A stretch of 64,000 nt of DNA from Paenibacillus sp. SC116 (GCF_024733555.1 NZ_JANIOF010000007.1:1-64000), one strand, 5' to 3'; shown: positions 35,381 to 44,800, numbered from the stretch's first letter. Notes: a model not told the origin generated them from the letters alone. Numbers and translations: made by a program.

Positions 35381-36595
35381 CTATATATTCATTTCCTGAT
35401 TACTAATTTGCACGCGGACGTGAAATTGCACATACGTTCCTTTTTCACTAGGAAGAATACGTATCGCACCATCCATCGCTTGTACGATCGTATGGCATAT
35501 GGCTAAACCTAGCCCGCTACCACCATATTTTCTACTCAAGGACGAATCCAGCTGGAAAAATGGCTGGAACAGGCCTGCTCTCTTCCCTTCCGGTATCCCT
35601 ATTCCTGTATCCCTTATCTCGAATTGTATATAACAATCACCTTGTTTTTGATCAAGAGACAATAACTTGATTGCTAGCTCAATTGAACCTTCTGCTGTAA
35701 ATTTAACTGCGTTGCCAATTACATTTACTAGTACTTGGCGCAGGCGTTCTCTATCTCCATTAAGGTAAGTCGGAATTTGTTCATCTATATCAAGGGATAA
35801 GATTACATTTCTATGGATGACTTCAGTAGAGAACAAAGCCAACACCTCATGTGCCACTTCTTGTATGGAAAATGGATATTGGTCTAGCTCAAGCCCACCT
35901 GATTCCAGCTTCGTAAAATCCAAAATGCGGTTGATCGTTTTCACTAGCGAATCTGCACTGTTATAAATATATTTAGCGTAATTTCGCTGTTCTTCCGTCA
36001 AATCACTATCAAGCAGCAAATCTACCATACCTAGAACTCCATTCATTGGAGTTCTTATTTCATGACTCATCATGGTAAGAAATTGCGTACGAACGGATGC
36101 AGCACGTTCAGCCTCTTCTTTAGCCATTTCGAGTTCCTTATTCATCCGCTCTAGTTCTTGTGTCTTTTGCTGCAGCAGCATCTTCTTCGCTTGTAATCTT
36201 TTCTGCGCTTGGAACATTCCTACGAAACTAGCAATCTTCGATTTGAGAACATGAGGGATGAATGGCTTAACCATATAATCGATCCCTCCAGCTGAATAGC
36301 CGGCAAATAAATGCTCCGTATCCGTATAATTGGCTGAAATAAATATGATCGGAATATGCTGCGTCTTTTCACGCGACTTAATCCACTTGGCTGTTTCAAT
36401 CCCATCCATCCCAGGCATCTGTACATCTAGTACAATGACAGCAAATTGTTCTTTCATCAAATGCCGAAGTGCTTCTTCACCCGATGACGCCGTCACTAAA
36501 CGGTAATTCTCATCTGACAACACCGCTTCAAGCGCTAACAAGTTCTCAGGATAATCGTCTACCAGCAAAATATTAATAGGTTCCAACGTAGGCAT
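35381..36595 (-). CDS. Soluble receiver-histidine kinase hybrid (RsbK-like position)
   Basis: A 404-residue protein without membrane segments. The N-terminal receiver (1-125) has D57 in [13 protein letters not shown]. Next is a coiled-coil linker (about 130-170), HisKA with H178 in [12 protein letters not shown], and a complete HATPase ([28 protein letters not shown]). It sits between the CheR-like gene and rsbV. In Bacillus cereus a membrane hybrid kinase RsbK drives the PP2C phosphatase RsbY; this protein could replace it, with the receiver at the N-terminus and no sensor domain of its own. Role inferred from context. Confidence 0.85.
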   Translation of the reverse strand: MPTLEPINILLVDDYPENLLALEAVLSDENYRLVTASSGEEALRHLMKEQFAVIVLDVQMPGMDGIETAKWIKSREKTQHIPIIFISANYTDTEHLFAGYSAGGIDYMVKPFIPHVLKSKIASFVGMFQAQKRLQAKKMLLQQKTQELERMNKELEMAKEEAERAASVRTQFLTMMSHEIRTPMNGVLGMVDLLLDSDLTEEQRNYAKYIYNSADSLVKTINRILDFTKLESGGLELDQYPFSIQEVAHEVLALFSTEVIHRNVILSLDIDEQIPTYLNGDRERLRQVLVNVIGNAVKFTAEGSIELAIKLLSLDQKQGDCYIQFEIRDTGIGIPEGKRAGLFQPFFQLDSSLSRKYGGSGLGLAICHTIVQAMDGAIRILPSEKGTYVQFHVRVQISNQEMNI

Positions 36596-36621
36596 GATGC
36601 CTCCATGCCCCCCTCAATGAA

Positions 36622-37488
36622 TTATCTTATTTTCCGATAGATCTTCTCATTGAAATCCAGCTCTTCATAAGAAGATTCACATTGTGTAAAATGCAAAGAC
36701 TCTTTTGAACCAAGTACCAATATACCATTGTGGCTCAAACTCTCATAGAACAGCCGATGTACACGATTGCGCAGCTGATCATTGAAATAAATCATGACAT
36801 TGCGACAAAACACTACGTTGAACTCATTGAACGACATATCCGTTGCAAGATTATGATCCGCGAATATCATATTTTCACGTAGAAAAGGATTCAGAATGAC
36901 CGTTCCTTCATCTGTTGCTGAGTAATATTCCGAGAACGATCGCTTGCCCCCTGCCTCCAAGTAATTTTTCGTATACTGCTTCATCTTGTCCAACGAACAG
37001 ATCCCTTCTTTGGCTGTCTGCAAAGATAGGCTATTCATATCTGTCGCATATAATCGTGTTCGCTCGTATAAGCCTTCTTCTTGAAGGAGAATAGCCATCG
37101 AGTACACTTCTTCTCCAGTCGAGCAGCCTGCATGCCAAACACGTATAGAAGGAAGCTCCCTCAGCTTAGGGACCACTTTCTCCCGAAACGTCTTGAACAT
37201 AGAAGGATCGCGAAACATTTCTGTCACTGGGATGGACAAATTGCGCACAAATCTGTCTACACAATGACGATCAGAGAGAACCTTGCCTTGTAATGCTGAA
37301 ATCGATTGAAGCTGCTCACGGAAAATTTGATGCCATATTCGACGTTTTAGTGATGGATACGCATAGTCTCTAAAGTCATATCCATACATTCGATATACAC
37401 CTTCCAAGAGCAGCTCGATCTCGATTCTCTCACGAACCGTTTCTTGTTCCGTGCCGTTATGATCTACTTCTTGCCTAAGTTCATTCAC
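36622..37488 (-). CDS. CheR-type protein methyltransferase (RsbM-like)
   Basis: A 288-residue SAM-dependent methyltransferase with the CheR N-terminal helical domain (about 20-90) and catalytic domain. Motif I is VWHAGCSTGEEVYSM; FREKVVPKL, ATDMNSLSLQTAKEG and VFCRNVMIYFN are CheR hallmarks. No chemoreceptor or CheB gene is near. In Bacillus cereus RsbM, a CheR homologue in the sigB region, methylates the RsbK kinase and tunes the stress response; its position here between a receiver-kinase and a receiver-PP2C gene suggests the same job. Confidence 0.85.
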   Translation of the reverse strand: MNELRQEVDHNGTEQETVRERIEIELLLEGVYRMYGYDFRDYAYPSLKRRIWHQIFREQLQSISALQGKVLSDRHCVDRFVRNLSIPVTEMFRDPSMFKTFREKVVPKLRELPSIRVWHAGCSTGEEVYSMAILLQEEGLYERTRLYATDMNSLSLQTAKEGICSLDKMKQYTKNYLEAGGKRSFSEYYSATDEGTVILNPFLRENMIFADHNLATDMSFNEFNVVFCRNVMIYFNDQLRNRVHRLFYESLSHNGILVLGSKESLHFTQCESSYEELDFNEKIYRKIR

Positions 37489-37510
37489 CCGGTCTCGTTA
37501 CCCCCCTTTC

Positions 37511-38677
37511 CTATAGATCTTGTCTATGATGTACGTCCACCCATACAAGACACTTATCATCTTCATGCAAACTTTCATTTTCAAACAATTGCTGCCATGG
37601 CAATGAATCCTCTATATCCGTTTCTGTCTTAACCAATTCTGTCAAATTAGCTATCGCCATATCTAAAGACTGGACTGGTGACTCTACCAGCCCATCCGTA
37701 TAAAGACCAATTCGGAATCGATGCGTACACGAGATTTCCTTTACCTCAATGTGAAGTTCAGGGAACATCCCGACTGGGTGACCTGTTGTCTCCAGCTGAA
37801 TCACTTCACCATTTTCCATAGCGACAATACCTGGGGGATGGCCTGCATTGGCATAGTGAATGACATCATTCTTCGTGTCTACGATCATGTATATCGCCGT
37901 CATATAATATAGCGTCAAGCTGTCATTCATATAAAGCTGATCAAACTTGGCATTCAACTGCTGCAGCACAATATCTGGAGCTGCCTCACTTACAACTGTG
38001 GTGCGCAATGCTGATGCAATATACATACACAACAATGCTGAAGACACACCATGTCCCATCATATCTAAAATGAGCACACCATATTTGCCATTGCTAAGCG
38101 GAAACCATGCATACAAATCTCCAGCCAGTTCTTCTGAAGGCCTATAAATGGCCTTAATCGTGATAGCCTGATCTTCATAAGGCTCCGTTAATACAGATGC
38201 TTGGACCTTCGCAGCAAGTCGAAGCTCTTGTCGGATATGGTAATCACGTTCTTTATGCCAATCCTTCTCCTGCTTCAATCGAAGAGCAAGCCTGATTCGC
38301 GCCAACAACTCGATTCGGTTGACGGGCTTCGTTACATAATCAACAGCACCTGCGTCCAATGCATCTGCTAGAATGTTCGAATCCGCTACCGCGGTCACCA
38401 TAATAATAGGGATATCACGTAAATGATTTAACTGCTGTATATGTCTGCAAGCCTGCAACCCATCGATTTCAGGCATCATCATATCTAATAAAATGAGATC
38501 AACATCCGGCTCTTTGGGATGAACATCTTCAACTTCGCCTGAATAATCGAGTCCTAATTGCTGGTACATCTCTTGTGCGCAAGAAGCTGTAGAAATGCGT
38601 TGATATCCGTCTTTACGCAATATTTCTCGGATAAGCATGACGTTCGTTGGATTATCATCTACAACAAGTATGTTCAT
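37511..38677 (-). CDS. Receiver-PP2C phosphatase (RsbY/RsbP-like)
   Basis: A 388-residue response-regulator phosphatase. The receiver (1-125) carries the phosphoacceptor Asp in LILLDMMMPEIDG, with VDDNP at the N-terminus. The PP2C/SpoIIE-type domain (about 170-385) has the metal motifs ELAGDLYAWF, VLILDMMGHGVSSAL, YANAGHPPG and GLYTDGLVES. It should dephosphorylate RsbV when its receiver is phosphorylated. It heads the row of minus-strand genes ending with sigB. AAAGGAGG precedes the ATG. Confidence 0.88.
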   Translation of the reverse strand: MNILVVDDNPTNVMLIREILRKDGYQRISTASCAQEMYQQLGLDYSGEVEDVHPKEPDVDLILLDMMMPEIDGLQACRHIQQLNHLRDIPIIMVTAVADSNILADALDAGAVDYVTKPVNRIELLARIRLALRLKQEKDWHKERDYHIRQELRLAAKVQASVLTEPYEDQAITIKAIYRPSEELAGDLYAWFPLSNGKYGVLILDMMGHGVSSALLCMYIASALRTTVVSEAAPDIVLQQLNAKFDQLYMNDSLTLYYMTAIYMIVDTKNDVIHYANAGHPPGIVAMENGEVIQLETTGHPVGMFPELHIEVKEISCTHRFRIGLYTDGLVESPVQSLDMAIANLTELVKTETDIEDSLPWQQLFENESLHEDDKCLVWVDVHHRQDL

Positions 38678-38816
38678 AGAAAAATCCTCCTTTCTCTGTT
38701 ACCCTCTAATTTATTATGATACACTGCACATCTATATCGAGCTACTTTATCGTTGAATTACATCGTTCCCAATCCTATGTGCAATGTTTATTACCCATCC
38801 GATTTCAGCATAAAAG

Positions 38817-38843
38817 ACCGACTATCTTATTGCGATAATCGGC
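38817..38843 (-). terminator. Terminator after the DUF948 gene
   Basis: CCGA-c-TATC pairs with GATA-a-TCGG (38818-38842) and TCTTTTATG follows on the minus strand; 58 bases past the stop. Confidence 0.55.
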
Positions 38844-38900
38844 CTCCTCCTGAGCGTATCTATGATCGAAAATCTATGACTGTGTAAGGATACTTACCAG

Positions 38901-39428
38901 TTAAGATTTTGAGTTAACCGCACGGAACACCTTCCACACTTGCACTCCTGCATCTACCCACGAATACCAATTCGGTTGACAACTTGCCTGCTGAGGTGTT
39001 GGTGTAGATGCCGATTCCATTGTTCCCATTGGCGATGAGCTCATAGCCCGGTGTTGTTGGGGACGTCCAGAATCTTGCCGCTTGTCCACTACTGCCTTCC
39101 CGCGAAGACCGTGTGCAAATCCTACAGATACTTCTTTAACTGCCAACGTCACCTCATTTAAAGCTTCGCCCGCATGCTGCATAGAATCTGTTATCGGCTC
39201 CAGCTTACTCATCTGATGCTGAATGCTTGCTGTAACTTCATTCGCATTGCGAGCCACAGCTTGTAAATCTGCATTTAACGACTCAATCGTACGCTGCACA
39301 TTTTCAAGGGTAGAGGAGGCACGCTCCAGTGACTCATTAGCTGCCTTTAATGTTTGAATCATAAAATATACGAGTACAACGAATGCGATAGCCGCAATAC
39401 TAACACTTATTTGTAATAACATAGACAA
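38901..39428 (-). CDS. DUF948 family membrane-anchored coiled-coil protein
   Basis: A 175-residue protein with one N-terminal membrane segment (about 4-25), then a long amphipathic helix (about 28-105) full of heptad-like spacing (ANESLERASSTLENV, QRTIESLNADLQAV, IQHQMSKLEPI). This is the DUF948/YtxG layout, often part of stress regulons with YtxH. The C-terminus is low-complexity with Pro, Ser and Gln. Divergent from the DUF1328 gene. Function unknown. Confidence 0.75.
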   Translation of the reverse strand: MSMLLQISVSIAAIAFVVLVYFMIQTLKAANESLERASSTLENVQRTIESLNADLQAVARNANEVTASIQHQMSKLEPITDSMQHAGEALNEVTLAVKEVSVGFAHGLRGKAVVDKRQDSGRPQQHRAMSSSPMGTMESASTPTPQQASCQPNWYSWVDAGVQVWKVFRAVNSKS

Positions 39429-39624
39429 TCCCCTCTCTTTCTACACACGCTGTAAACACATGTTCTCTTTTGTCGTTATATCACTACTAGCCTACTCACA
39501 AAAAGCCAACAAATTTGATTATCAATCTGTCGATAGCCGATGCAATTTATTAACACGATTGTATAGGATGATATACCCTGTGCGACTAAGGCTGAAACAA
39601 CATCAGCATACAATCAACTTGCCT

Positions 39625-39651
39625 GTTTCAAAGTTCTGTAAGTACGGTTAT
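39625..39651 (+). promoter_or_regulatory. Sigma-B-like promoter of the DUF1328 gene
   Basis: GTTTCA (39625-39630), 15 bases, GGTTAT (39646-39651). Each hexamer matches the sigma-B pattern GTTTAA / GGGTAT at 5 of 6 positions. It lies 35 bases before a small stress-type membrane gene. Confidence 0.5.
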
Positions 39652-39686
39652 GAATGTGTCAACAAGTGACAAAGGAGAGGTTAATC

Positions 39687-39845
39687 ATGTTAAGATGGGC
39701 ATTTTTGTTTCTAATCATCGCCTTAATTGCAGGTGTATTTGGTTTTTTCGGAATTGTGGAAGCCGCTACTTCCATCGCTAAGGTAGTCTTCTTTATCTTC
39801 TTAATTCTATTTATTGCATCCCTTCTAACAGGGAGAAGGACATAG
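39687..39845 (+). CDS. DUF1328 family small membrane protein
   Basis: A 52-residue protein with two membrane helices: [16 protein letters not shown], then [16 protein letters not shown] and a second hydrophobic run ending in LLTGRR. This is the DUF1328 (YtjA-like) pattern. AAAGGAGAGG lies 7 bases before ATG 39687. Members are often stress-induced; a sigma-B-like promoter precedes it. Function unknown. Confidence 0.85.
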   Translation: MLRWAFLFLIIALIAGVFGFFGIVEAATSIAKVVFFIFLILFIASLLTGRRT

Positions 39846-39902
39846 CCGTCTAATGTTGCAAGCAGCGAACAAGCACATCACAATGGAAGCAACACAAACA
39901 CA

Positions 39903-39946
39903 AAAGGGGTATTCGCAGTCTTTTCAGACTAACGAATACCCCTTTT
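39903..39946 (+). terminator. Intrinsic terminator
   Basis: AAAGGGGTATTCG (39903-39915) pairs with CGAATACCCCTTT (39933-39945), ending in a T run; an AGTC/GACT pair extends the stem. The A-rich left side may also serve tcyP on the other strand. Confidence 0.85.
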
Positions 39947-40002
39947 TCATAATTAGTAGGATTCACAAATGATAGGTAGCTCCCAATAAAATAATTATTG
40001 AA

Positions 40003-41376
40003 TTAAAGTCCTTTATTAAACTTCTCACGATCCCATTGGCCTAGCCAGCGAGAAGATAGCACCCCAGACGTCATAGAGCCATTAACGTTTACAAGCGTGC
40101 GTCCCATATCAATAAGCGGCTCAACAGATATGAGCAATCCCGCCAATGCGACAGGAAGATTCATCGAGGATAAGACGATAAGCGCCGCAAAAGTTGCTCC
40201 GCCTCCAACACCTGCTACGCCAAAGGAACTAATAGCAACAACTGCAACCAATTGAGCTAAAAATCCTAAATCCAACGGATTAATGCCTGCGCTCGGAGCA
40301 ATCATAATTGCCAGCATCGCAGGGTAAATTCCCGCACATCCATTTTGTCCTATCGAAGCCCCAAATGTGGCACTAAAGTTCGCAAACGATTGTGGAACAC
40401 CTAAACGTTCTACTTGCGTTTCGATATTCATCGGAATTGCACCTGCACTTGAACGCGATGTAAACGAGAAGGCAAGCGTAGATAATGAACGTTTGAAATA
40501 TCCAATTGGTGATATTCCTGAAACAGCCAACAGCAGCGCATGTACAAGCAGCATAAGCGCTAATGCCACATAAGAGGCAATAACGAACTCACCCAACTTC
40601 CATATTTCAGCGGGAGCCGTTGTAGAAACCACTTTCGTCATTAAGGCAAATACACCATAAGGTGTAAGCCTCAATACAATCGTCACCATTCTCATTACAA
40701 CCGCATGCAATGCATCAATAATGGACATAAACATTTTGCCGTGCTCTGGCTTCTTTCGGGCTACGCCTAATGCTGCAACTCCGATAAATGCCGCAAAAAC
40801 AACGACTGCAATCGTAGATGTACGACGAGCCCCCGTCATATCCAAAAACGGATTAACTGGAATGAACTCCAACACCTGCTGCGGAAGCGTAAGATCCTTT
40901 ACTTCTTCAACTTTCGTATCCAAATATTCGCCTCGTGCTACTTCCTGATCACCAGCTTGAATGTCGAGAGAGGATAAGCCAAAGAACAGCGAGACAGAGA
41001 TAGCGATAACAGCCGCAATAGCTGTCGTCCCCACCAAAATCCCAATGATCGTAGCACTCATCTTACCAAGACCCGTTTTCGATTGCACATGGATAATAGC
41101 AGAAATAATCGAAACAAAAATGAGAGGGATAACGACCATTTGTAACAACTTCACATATCCCGTTCCTGCGATACTAAGCCAATCATTAACCGATTTTACA
41201 ACGGAATGATCAACACCGAATATGAATTGAAGTAAAGCACCAAATCCAATACCTATACCCAATGCTGCAAACACGCGCTTAGTAAAAGGTACATGCTTGC
41301 GCTGCATTCGGTACAACAGGCCGATTAGCAGTCCCGCTGCCGCTAAGCATAGCAGCACGATCCATAAGTTTGTCAT
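40003..41376 (-). CDS. tcyP: L-cystine symporter TcyP (dicarboxylate/amino acid:cation symporter family)
   Basis: A 457-residue DAACS transporter with eight to ten membrane segments. Family features are KLLQMVVIPLIFVSIISAI, the Ser-rich reentrant loop AFSFTSRSSAGAIPMNI and the NGCAGIYPAM/GGGATFAALIVL loops with an insert of about 35 residues between segments 3 and 4 that is typical of TcyP. Takes up L-cystine, inferred from similarity to Bacillus TcyP. ATG at 41376 has AAGGAG 9 bases upstream; the ATG three codons earlier touches the ribosome site. Confidence 0.85.
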   Translation of the reverse strand: MTNLWIVLLCLAAAGLLIGLLYRMQRKHVPFTKRVFAALGIGIGFGALLQFIFGVDHSVVKSVNDWLSIAGTGYVKLLQMVVIPLIFVSIISAIIHVQSKTGLGKMSATIIGILVGTTAIAAVIAISVSLFFGLSSLDIQAGDQEVARGEYLDTKVEEVKDLTLPQQVLEFIPVNPFLDMTGARRTSTIAVVVFAAFIGVAALGVARKKPEHGKMFMSIIDALHAVVMRMVTIVLRLTPYGVFALMTKVVSTTAPAEIWKLGEFVIASYVALALMLLVHALLLAVSGISPIGYFKRSLSTLAFSFTSRSSAGAIPMNIETQVERLGVPQSFANFSATFGASIGQNGCAGIYPAMLAIMIAPSAGINPLDLGFLAQLVAVVAISSFGVAGVGGGATFAALIVLSSMNLPVALAGLLISVEPLIDMGRTLVNVNGSMTSGVLSSRWLGQWDREKFNKGL

Positions 41377-41560
41377 AACTAACATCTCCTTGCCTTACTA
41401 GCATTCTGTATATTGAGTTTGTATAACTATACTCTTCCTCTTACTTACACCTATTTCGAATACACAATCCGTACCCAATACTTTTTTATCCACTTCTAAT
41501 GTTAGCATAAGGGCGAGCTTGTATTCCTTTCCACGCTTAATCATCTCTGGTTTTTTCATT

Positions 41561-42202
41561 TTACTTATCTTTGCGCAATCCAAAGCGAATAGTCCATTGA
41601 CCAGTTTCTGCACGGATGTCATCAACTTGAATAAGAGATGGCAAATAAGAACGAAGATCAAACGTCAGCGGCTTCTGCAGTGATTCCAACCAACGCTGAG
41701 GTATCGGAATATGTTTAAGCGTCATGCCTGAAGGCGTTAAGAGCAAGGTCTGTGTTTGCGTGCTCCAATTCACGTCCAAATAAATATGAAACTCTGCATC
41801 AAGCATATCCCAAGGACGAAGATGAAGTGTGACATCAAGCTGATCCTCCAACAGCTTAATATCCATCCCTTGAACATTCCATTGAGACCATTCTGGCTTC
41901 TGCTTCAGCAATTGCTGAACAAATATAGAAGCATATTGATTCCATTCTTGCTCTGAAATCGTTATTTCTCGACTCCGTTCCTGGGCAACACGCTTCAGAA
42001 TAGAAGGAAGACTATCGTCTGGCACGGCTCTCCAGCCTATTGGCTTATCTGGCTGAATATAAAAATATAAGTAGGTTCCGCCCCCAATAACCAATAGGAA
42101 TACACTGATTATGATGCGCAGTAACCATGACCTCTTTTTCTTAGCCAATCCATCTCCCTCCGCTCCGTTCAATAGTTTTAAAGGATGCTTTGGATGCTTC
42201 AA
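41561..42202 (-). CDS. Membrane-anchored extracytoplasmic protein, YpmS (DUF2140)-like
   Basis: A 213-residue protein with a basic N-terminus, one membrane anchor (about 28-48) and an outside domain made of alternating strands (MDIKLLEDQLDVTLHLRP, FHIYLDVNW, TQTLLLTPSGMTL). The layout matches DUF2140/YpmS proteins of Bacillales, whose role is unknown. No lipobox. It is upstream of tcyP, 184 bases away. Confidence 0.45.
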   Translation of the reverse strand: MKHPKHPLKLLNGAEGDGLAKKKRSWLLRIIISVFLLVIGGGTYLYFYIQPDKPIGWRAVPDDSLPSILKRVAQERSREITISEQEWNQYASIFVQQLLKQKPEWSQWNVQGMDIKLLEDQLDVTLHLRPWDMLDAEFHIYLDVNWSTQTQTLLLTPSGMTLKHIPIPQRWLESLQKPLTFDLRSYLPSLIQVDDIRAETGQWTIRFGLRKDK

Positions 42203-42374
42203 GAATAGCCAACTTCCTTATAACAACTTACAATAAGTAAGGAAGTAATATATATGTATTGTATAACCATAAGCAAATATAAACAATACAGAAAAAAGCT
42301 CCATCACCCGCCCAACGTTCAAAGCAGTGAGAAGCTAAACAATAAGATGCATACTATTTCATTTACGTTCATCA

Positions 42375-42950
42375 TCAGCTTTTCACATTTCTCATCTTTG
42401 CAACGTGTATAGCCTCATACATAGGACGCTCATGCATATGTGTCCGATAAAGTACAAGACGGTCGACTGACCAATTCGTAAGTTTCTCATCATTATGCTG
42501 GAAAGGAAGAATAAAAGGCTCATGACCTCGAAATTGTCGCGCTACCGTTATATGCGGAGAGTAAGGCCTTAGCTCCCTCTCGTATCCCTCCAGCGCGAGA
42601 TGCCTTGCAACAATATCAGCGACTCCTAACAAAGATTCCTTCTCACCTTCAACATCTCTCCATAATACTCTTGGCAAGTCGGATCTTCCGAATATCCCCC
42701 ATCCTCCTAATCGCAACTCGAATGGTGAACAATTGGTCCCAGCTTCATTCATTCTCGCTTGAATATCGGAAATTCGTTCTGCTTCAACATCACCTAAAAA
42801 TTGAACCGTAATATGATAATCCTGCCACGTTGTCCATTTACGGAAGGTAACCGTAGAGGATCGAGCATATGCATCAACCTGATTGTGCAGCATCTGCTTC
42901 CATGCTATTGGAAGCTCAATCGCTATAAAGACTCTCCATGCGGACTCCAT
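42375..42950 (-). CDS. thpR: RNA 2',3'-cyclic phosphodiesterase
   Basis: A 191-residue member of the 2H phosphoesterase superfamily (formerly 2'-5' RNA ligase, LigT). Both catalytic HxTx motifs are present: HITVQFLGD (about residue 46) and HITVARQF (about residue 133). The start RVFIAIELP is typical. It opens 2',3'-cyclic phosphate ends of RNA, a chemistry related to the RtcB ligases further along, although they are 10 kb apart. Monocistronic. Confidence 0.9.
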   Translation of the reverse strand: MESAWRVFIAIELPIAWKQMLHNQVDAYARSSTVTFRKWTTWQDYHITVQFLGDVEAERISDIQARMNEAGTNCSPFELRLGGWGIFGRSDLPRVLWRDVEGEKESLLGVADIVARHLALEGYERELRPYSPHITVARQFRGHEPFILPFQHNDEKLTNWSVDRLVLYRTHMHERPMYEAIHVAKMRNVKS

Positions 42951-43039
42951 CTTGGCACCTCAAGTAATAGTATACTTCCCCCTTCAGTTTGGCTATATCT
43001 CATTCCATTCATGCACGAAGGAATATAAATAGTCAACGA

Positions 43040-43501
43040 TTATACCTCTTGTTCCGGTACTGCTGCAGGTGATACTAACGTGGGTTGCTTATATGTTTCT
43101 ACTTCTCTTGGAAAGAGAATGAACTTCTCCAACACAATCGATAACATCGTAAACACGCTAGCTTCCAAAAAAAGAACCACATCTAGATGTAATTTCGGAT
43201 CCCAATCAGGCGCCCATATGGATATAGCGTGATAAACCCAAGGGTGAATGACAATAAAAGCGACAACATGACTAAAAAGGTAAACGCCAATTATTTTGCC
43301 TACGACTACAACTGAAAAAGTTTGTATATGGTACATATATGGTCGATGGACCAAATAGCTCCATACAATTCCACATGCATTACCAACAAAAGTCGCCCAT
43401 ATATAGGGCCACTTAAGTCCGTGTAAAAGCAACATAATAAACCCAATTCCGATGAGCAAATTGCCTACTCCGATTAGGATATAGGTACTTCGTTGTCTCA
43501 T
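43040..43501 (-). CDS. GtrA-like family membrane protein
   Basis: A 153-residue protein with four hydrophobic segments. The pattern ILIGVGNLLIGIGF in segment 1, then FVGNACGIVWSYLVHRPYMY at the second loop and FILFP after segment 4 matches the GtrA/DPMS flippase-like family, which helps move lipid-linked sugars. No glycosyltransferase is adjacent. ATG is followed by RQRSTY. Confidence 0.75.
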   Translation of the reverse strand: MRQRSTYILIGVGNLLIGIGFIMLLLHGLKWPYIWATFVGNACGIVWSYLVHRPYMYHIQTFSVVVVGKIIGVYLFSHVVAFIVIHPWVYHAISIWAPDWDPKLHLDVVLFLEASVFTMLSIVLEKFILFPREVETYKQPTLVSPAAVPEQEV

Positions 43502-43673
43502 CTCTCTCTACACGCTTCCTTCCGTTACACCTGACTAGGATGCATTACTTTCTTAATAACATCATGTTTCGATATAAAAGTAAAAGGGATGCGTTCAATT
43601 TTTATAATATCTTTAACTTATACTTTGGAAATGTTATACCTTTATCATTGATCAGCTTCAATAAAAGATAAAC

Positions 43674-43706
43674 AAGCTGGTCCCAGTATGTTATCGGGAC
43701 CAGCTT
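43674..43706 (-). terminator. Intrinsic terminator downstream of gene remnant
   Basis: AAGCTGGTCCC (43674-43684) pairs with GGGACCAGCTT (43696-43706); GTTTATCTTTT follows on the minus strand. It lies 31 bases past the stop of the minus-strand remnant. Confidence 0.8.
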
Positions 43707-43737
43707 GCTGTGTGGGCGCTTCTTCTATCATTTTTAA

Positions 43738-43917
43738 TTAGAGCATAGCTTCTAACTGTGACCATTTGTTACCTAACTGGGGACGTTGATAAACAGCCAT
43801 CTTCTCCAATAGCTGAACAACATCATCTTCGCACACTACTAATTCATGATGGCCAGGCAAAGCAAAGCCTGCTTCGATCGATTGCTGCATCACATCCCCA
43901 TCGCTCCCATAAAATAT
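43738..43917 (-). pseudogene. Remnant of a minus-strand gene, 5' part frameshifted or lost
   Basis: A 59-codon open frame ends 31 bases before a strong terminator and reads like a protein C-terminus (QQSIEAGFALPGHHELVVC, then VVQLLEKMAVYQRPQLG). It has no good start. A neighbouring frame upstream reads coherently into it (ARNVEYFMGAMG) if the G4 run at 43896-43899 had one more G. The gene therefore appears broken by a one-base loss and overlaps the 5' end of the plus-strand gene. Family not recognised. A sequencing error in the homopolymer cannot be excluded. Confidence 0.4.
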
Positions 43918-44237
43918 TCAACATTTCGAGCAATGGGTAACGCAATTCTATGAGCACCGTCAATGGTTCTTATAATCCTTTTATTTGCGCTGGATTCGTG
44001 ATGGAAGAAGTAGGTGAACTAGCTAAAGCTATTCGAACAATTGAAATAGGGCGAGACCGACCTGATGAAGAGGTAATGTATTACGACCATGCTAGACAGC
44101 AGTTAGTTGAAGAACTGGGAGATATTCTAACAAATATGTTAATCTTGTCCGATAAGTATAATATATCCTTAGATGAAATTATGAATGGGCATGTAGATAA
44201 GCTCAGCGCTCGGTTCGATACAATAATTAAGACGTAG
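43913..44237 (+). pseudogene. MazG-like nucleotide pyrophosphohydrolase, frameshifted at 5' end
   Basis: From 43950 a 95-codon frame encodes a MazG-type helical core: FVMEEVGELAKAIR (EExxE), then VEELGDILTNMLILSDKY (ExxD) and a C-terminal helix. The expected N-terminal helix is found in another frame at 43916-43966 (FEQWVTQFYEHRQW), joined if one T near 43967 is removed; it has no ATG, only ATT after a stop codon. The gene is probably inactive, or translated as a shortened form from ATG 43950, which lacks a ribosome site. Intact relatives hydrolyse non-canonical NTPs. Confidence 0.5.
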
Positions 44238-44392
44238 AGCATTGTTATATATCAATATTTTAAATCAAGTAATAGTTCTTATCGCAGTACGCTCACTTGG
44301 ATTGCTGTTCGTGCCAAGAGCTTTACCTGCAATTAAGCTTCAGTATGTACATGCATATTGCCCATCATAGAGGGTTTAATAACGAAGCTAAT

Positions 44393-44800
44393 TTACTGCC
44401 TCGAAGCTCTTGGCTGCCGTGCATAACTATCATTTTCTTTTTCCAACAATGCCGTTAAATTGTAGTTGGACTCGAACCAAGTGCTAATGACAAGGCTGTC
44501 CTGCTTCATAGCAAAATCAAAAATCATCTCGCCATGAGTCCAATTCTTCTTATGCTTCAAAGCTTCGATTGCCATCATGCGGAAAGAGGCGACATGGCGC
44601 TTCTGCATTCCCTTACGTAACTGTACAACCACACCATCTCTACATTCTAGCGGATCATGCTTAACCCCGAACTTACCGATCACATCATTGCGAAGACACA
44701 CGACTAAAGTCCCGCCCGTTAATCCGAGTAGTTCAGGTTCTAGCTGTTCAAATACTAGGCTTAATTGTCTAGTAAGACTCATTTCATACACTTTCGCCAT
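44393..44800 (-). CDS. Hypothetical protein
   Basis: A 135-residue soluble protein. Hydrophobic strands (GGTLVVCLRNDVIG, DGVVVQLRKGM) alternate with helices; there are two Cys and no membrane segment. AAAGGAGG lies about 10 bases before the ATG, so it is very likely a real gene. It stands alone between the decayed MazG-like gene and the ComA-like operon. No family recognised. Confidence 0.6.
   Translation of the reverse strand: MAKVYEMSLTRQLSLVFEQLEPELLGLTGGTLVVCLRNDVIGKFGVKHDPLECRDGVVVQLRKGMQKRHVASFRMMAIEALKHKKNWTHGEMIFDFAMKQDSLVISTWFESNYNLTALLEKENDSYARQPRASRQ

Noticed and set aside
41398-41556. Possible 52-codon gene after the YpmS-like gene (MKKPEMIKRGKEYK...)
   Set aside because: No ribosome site before its ATG and no family pattern; probably the tcyP promoter/leader region.
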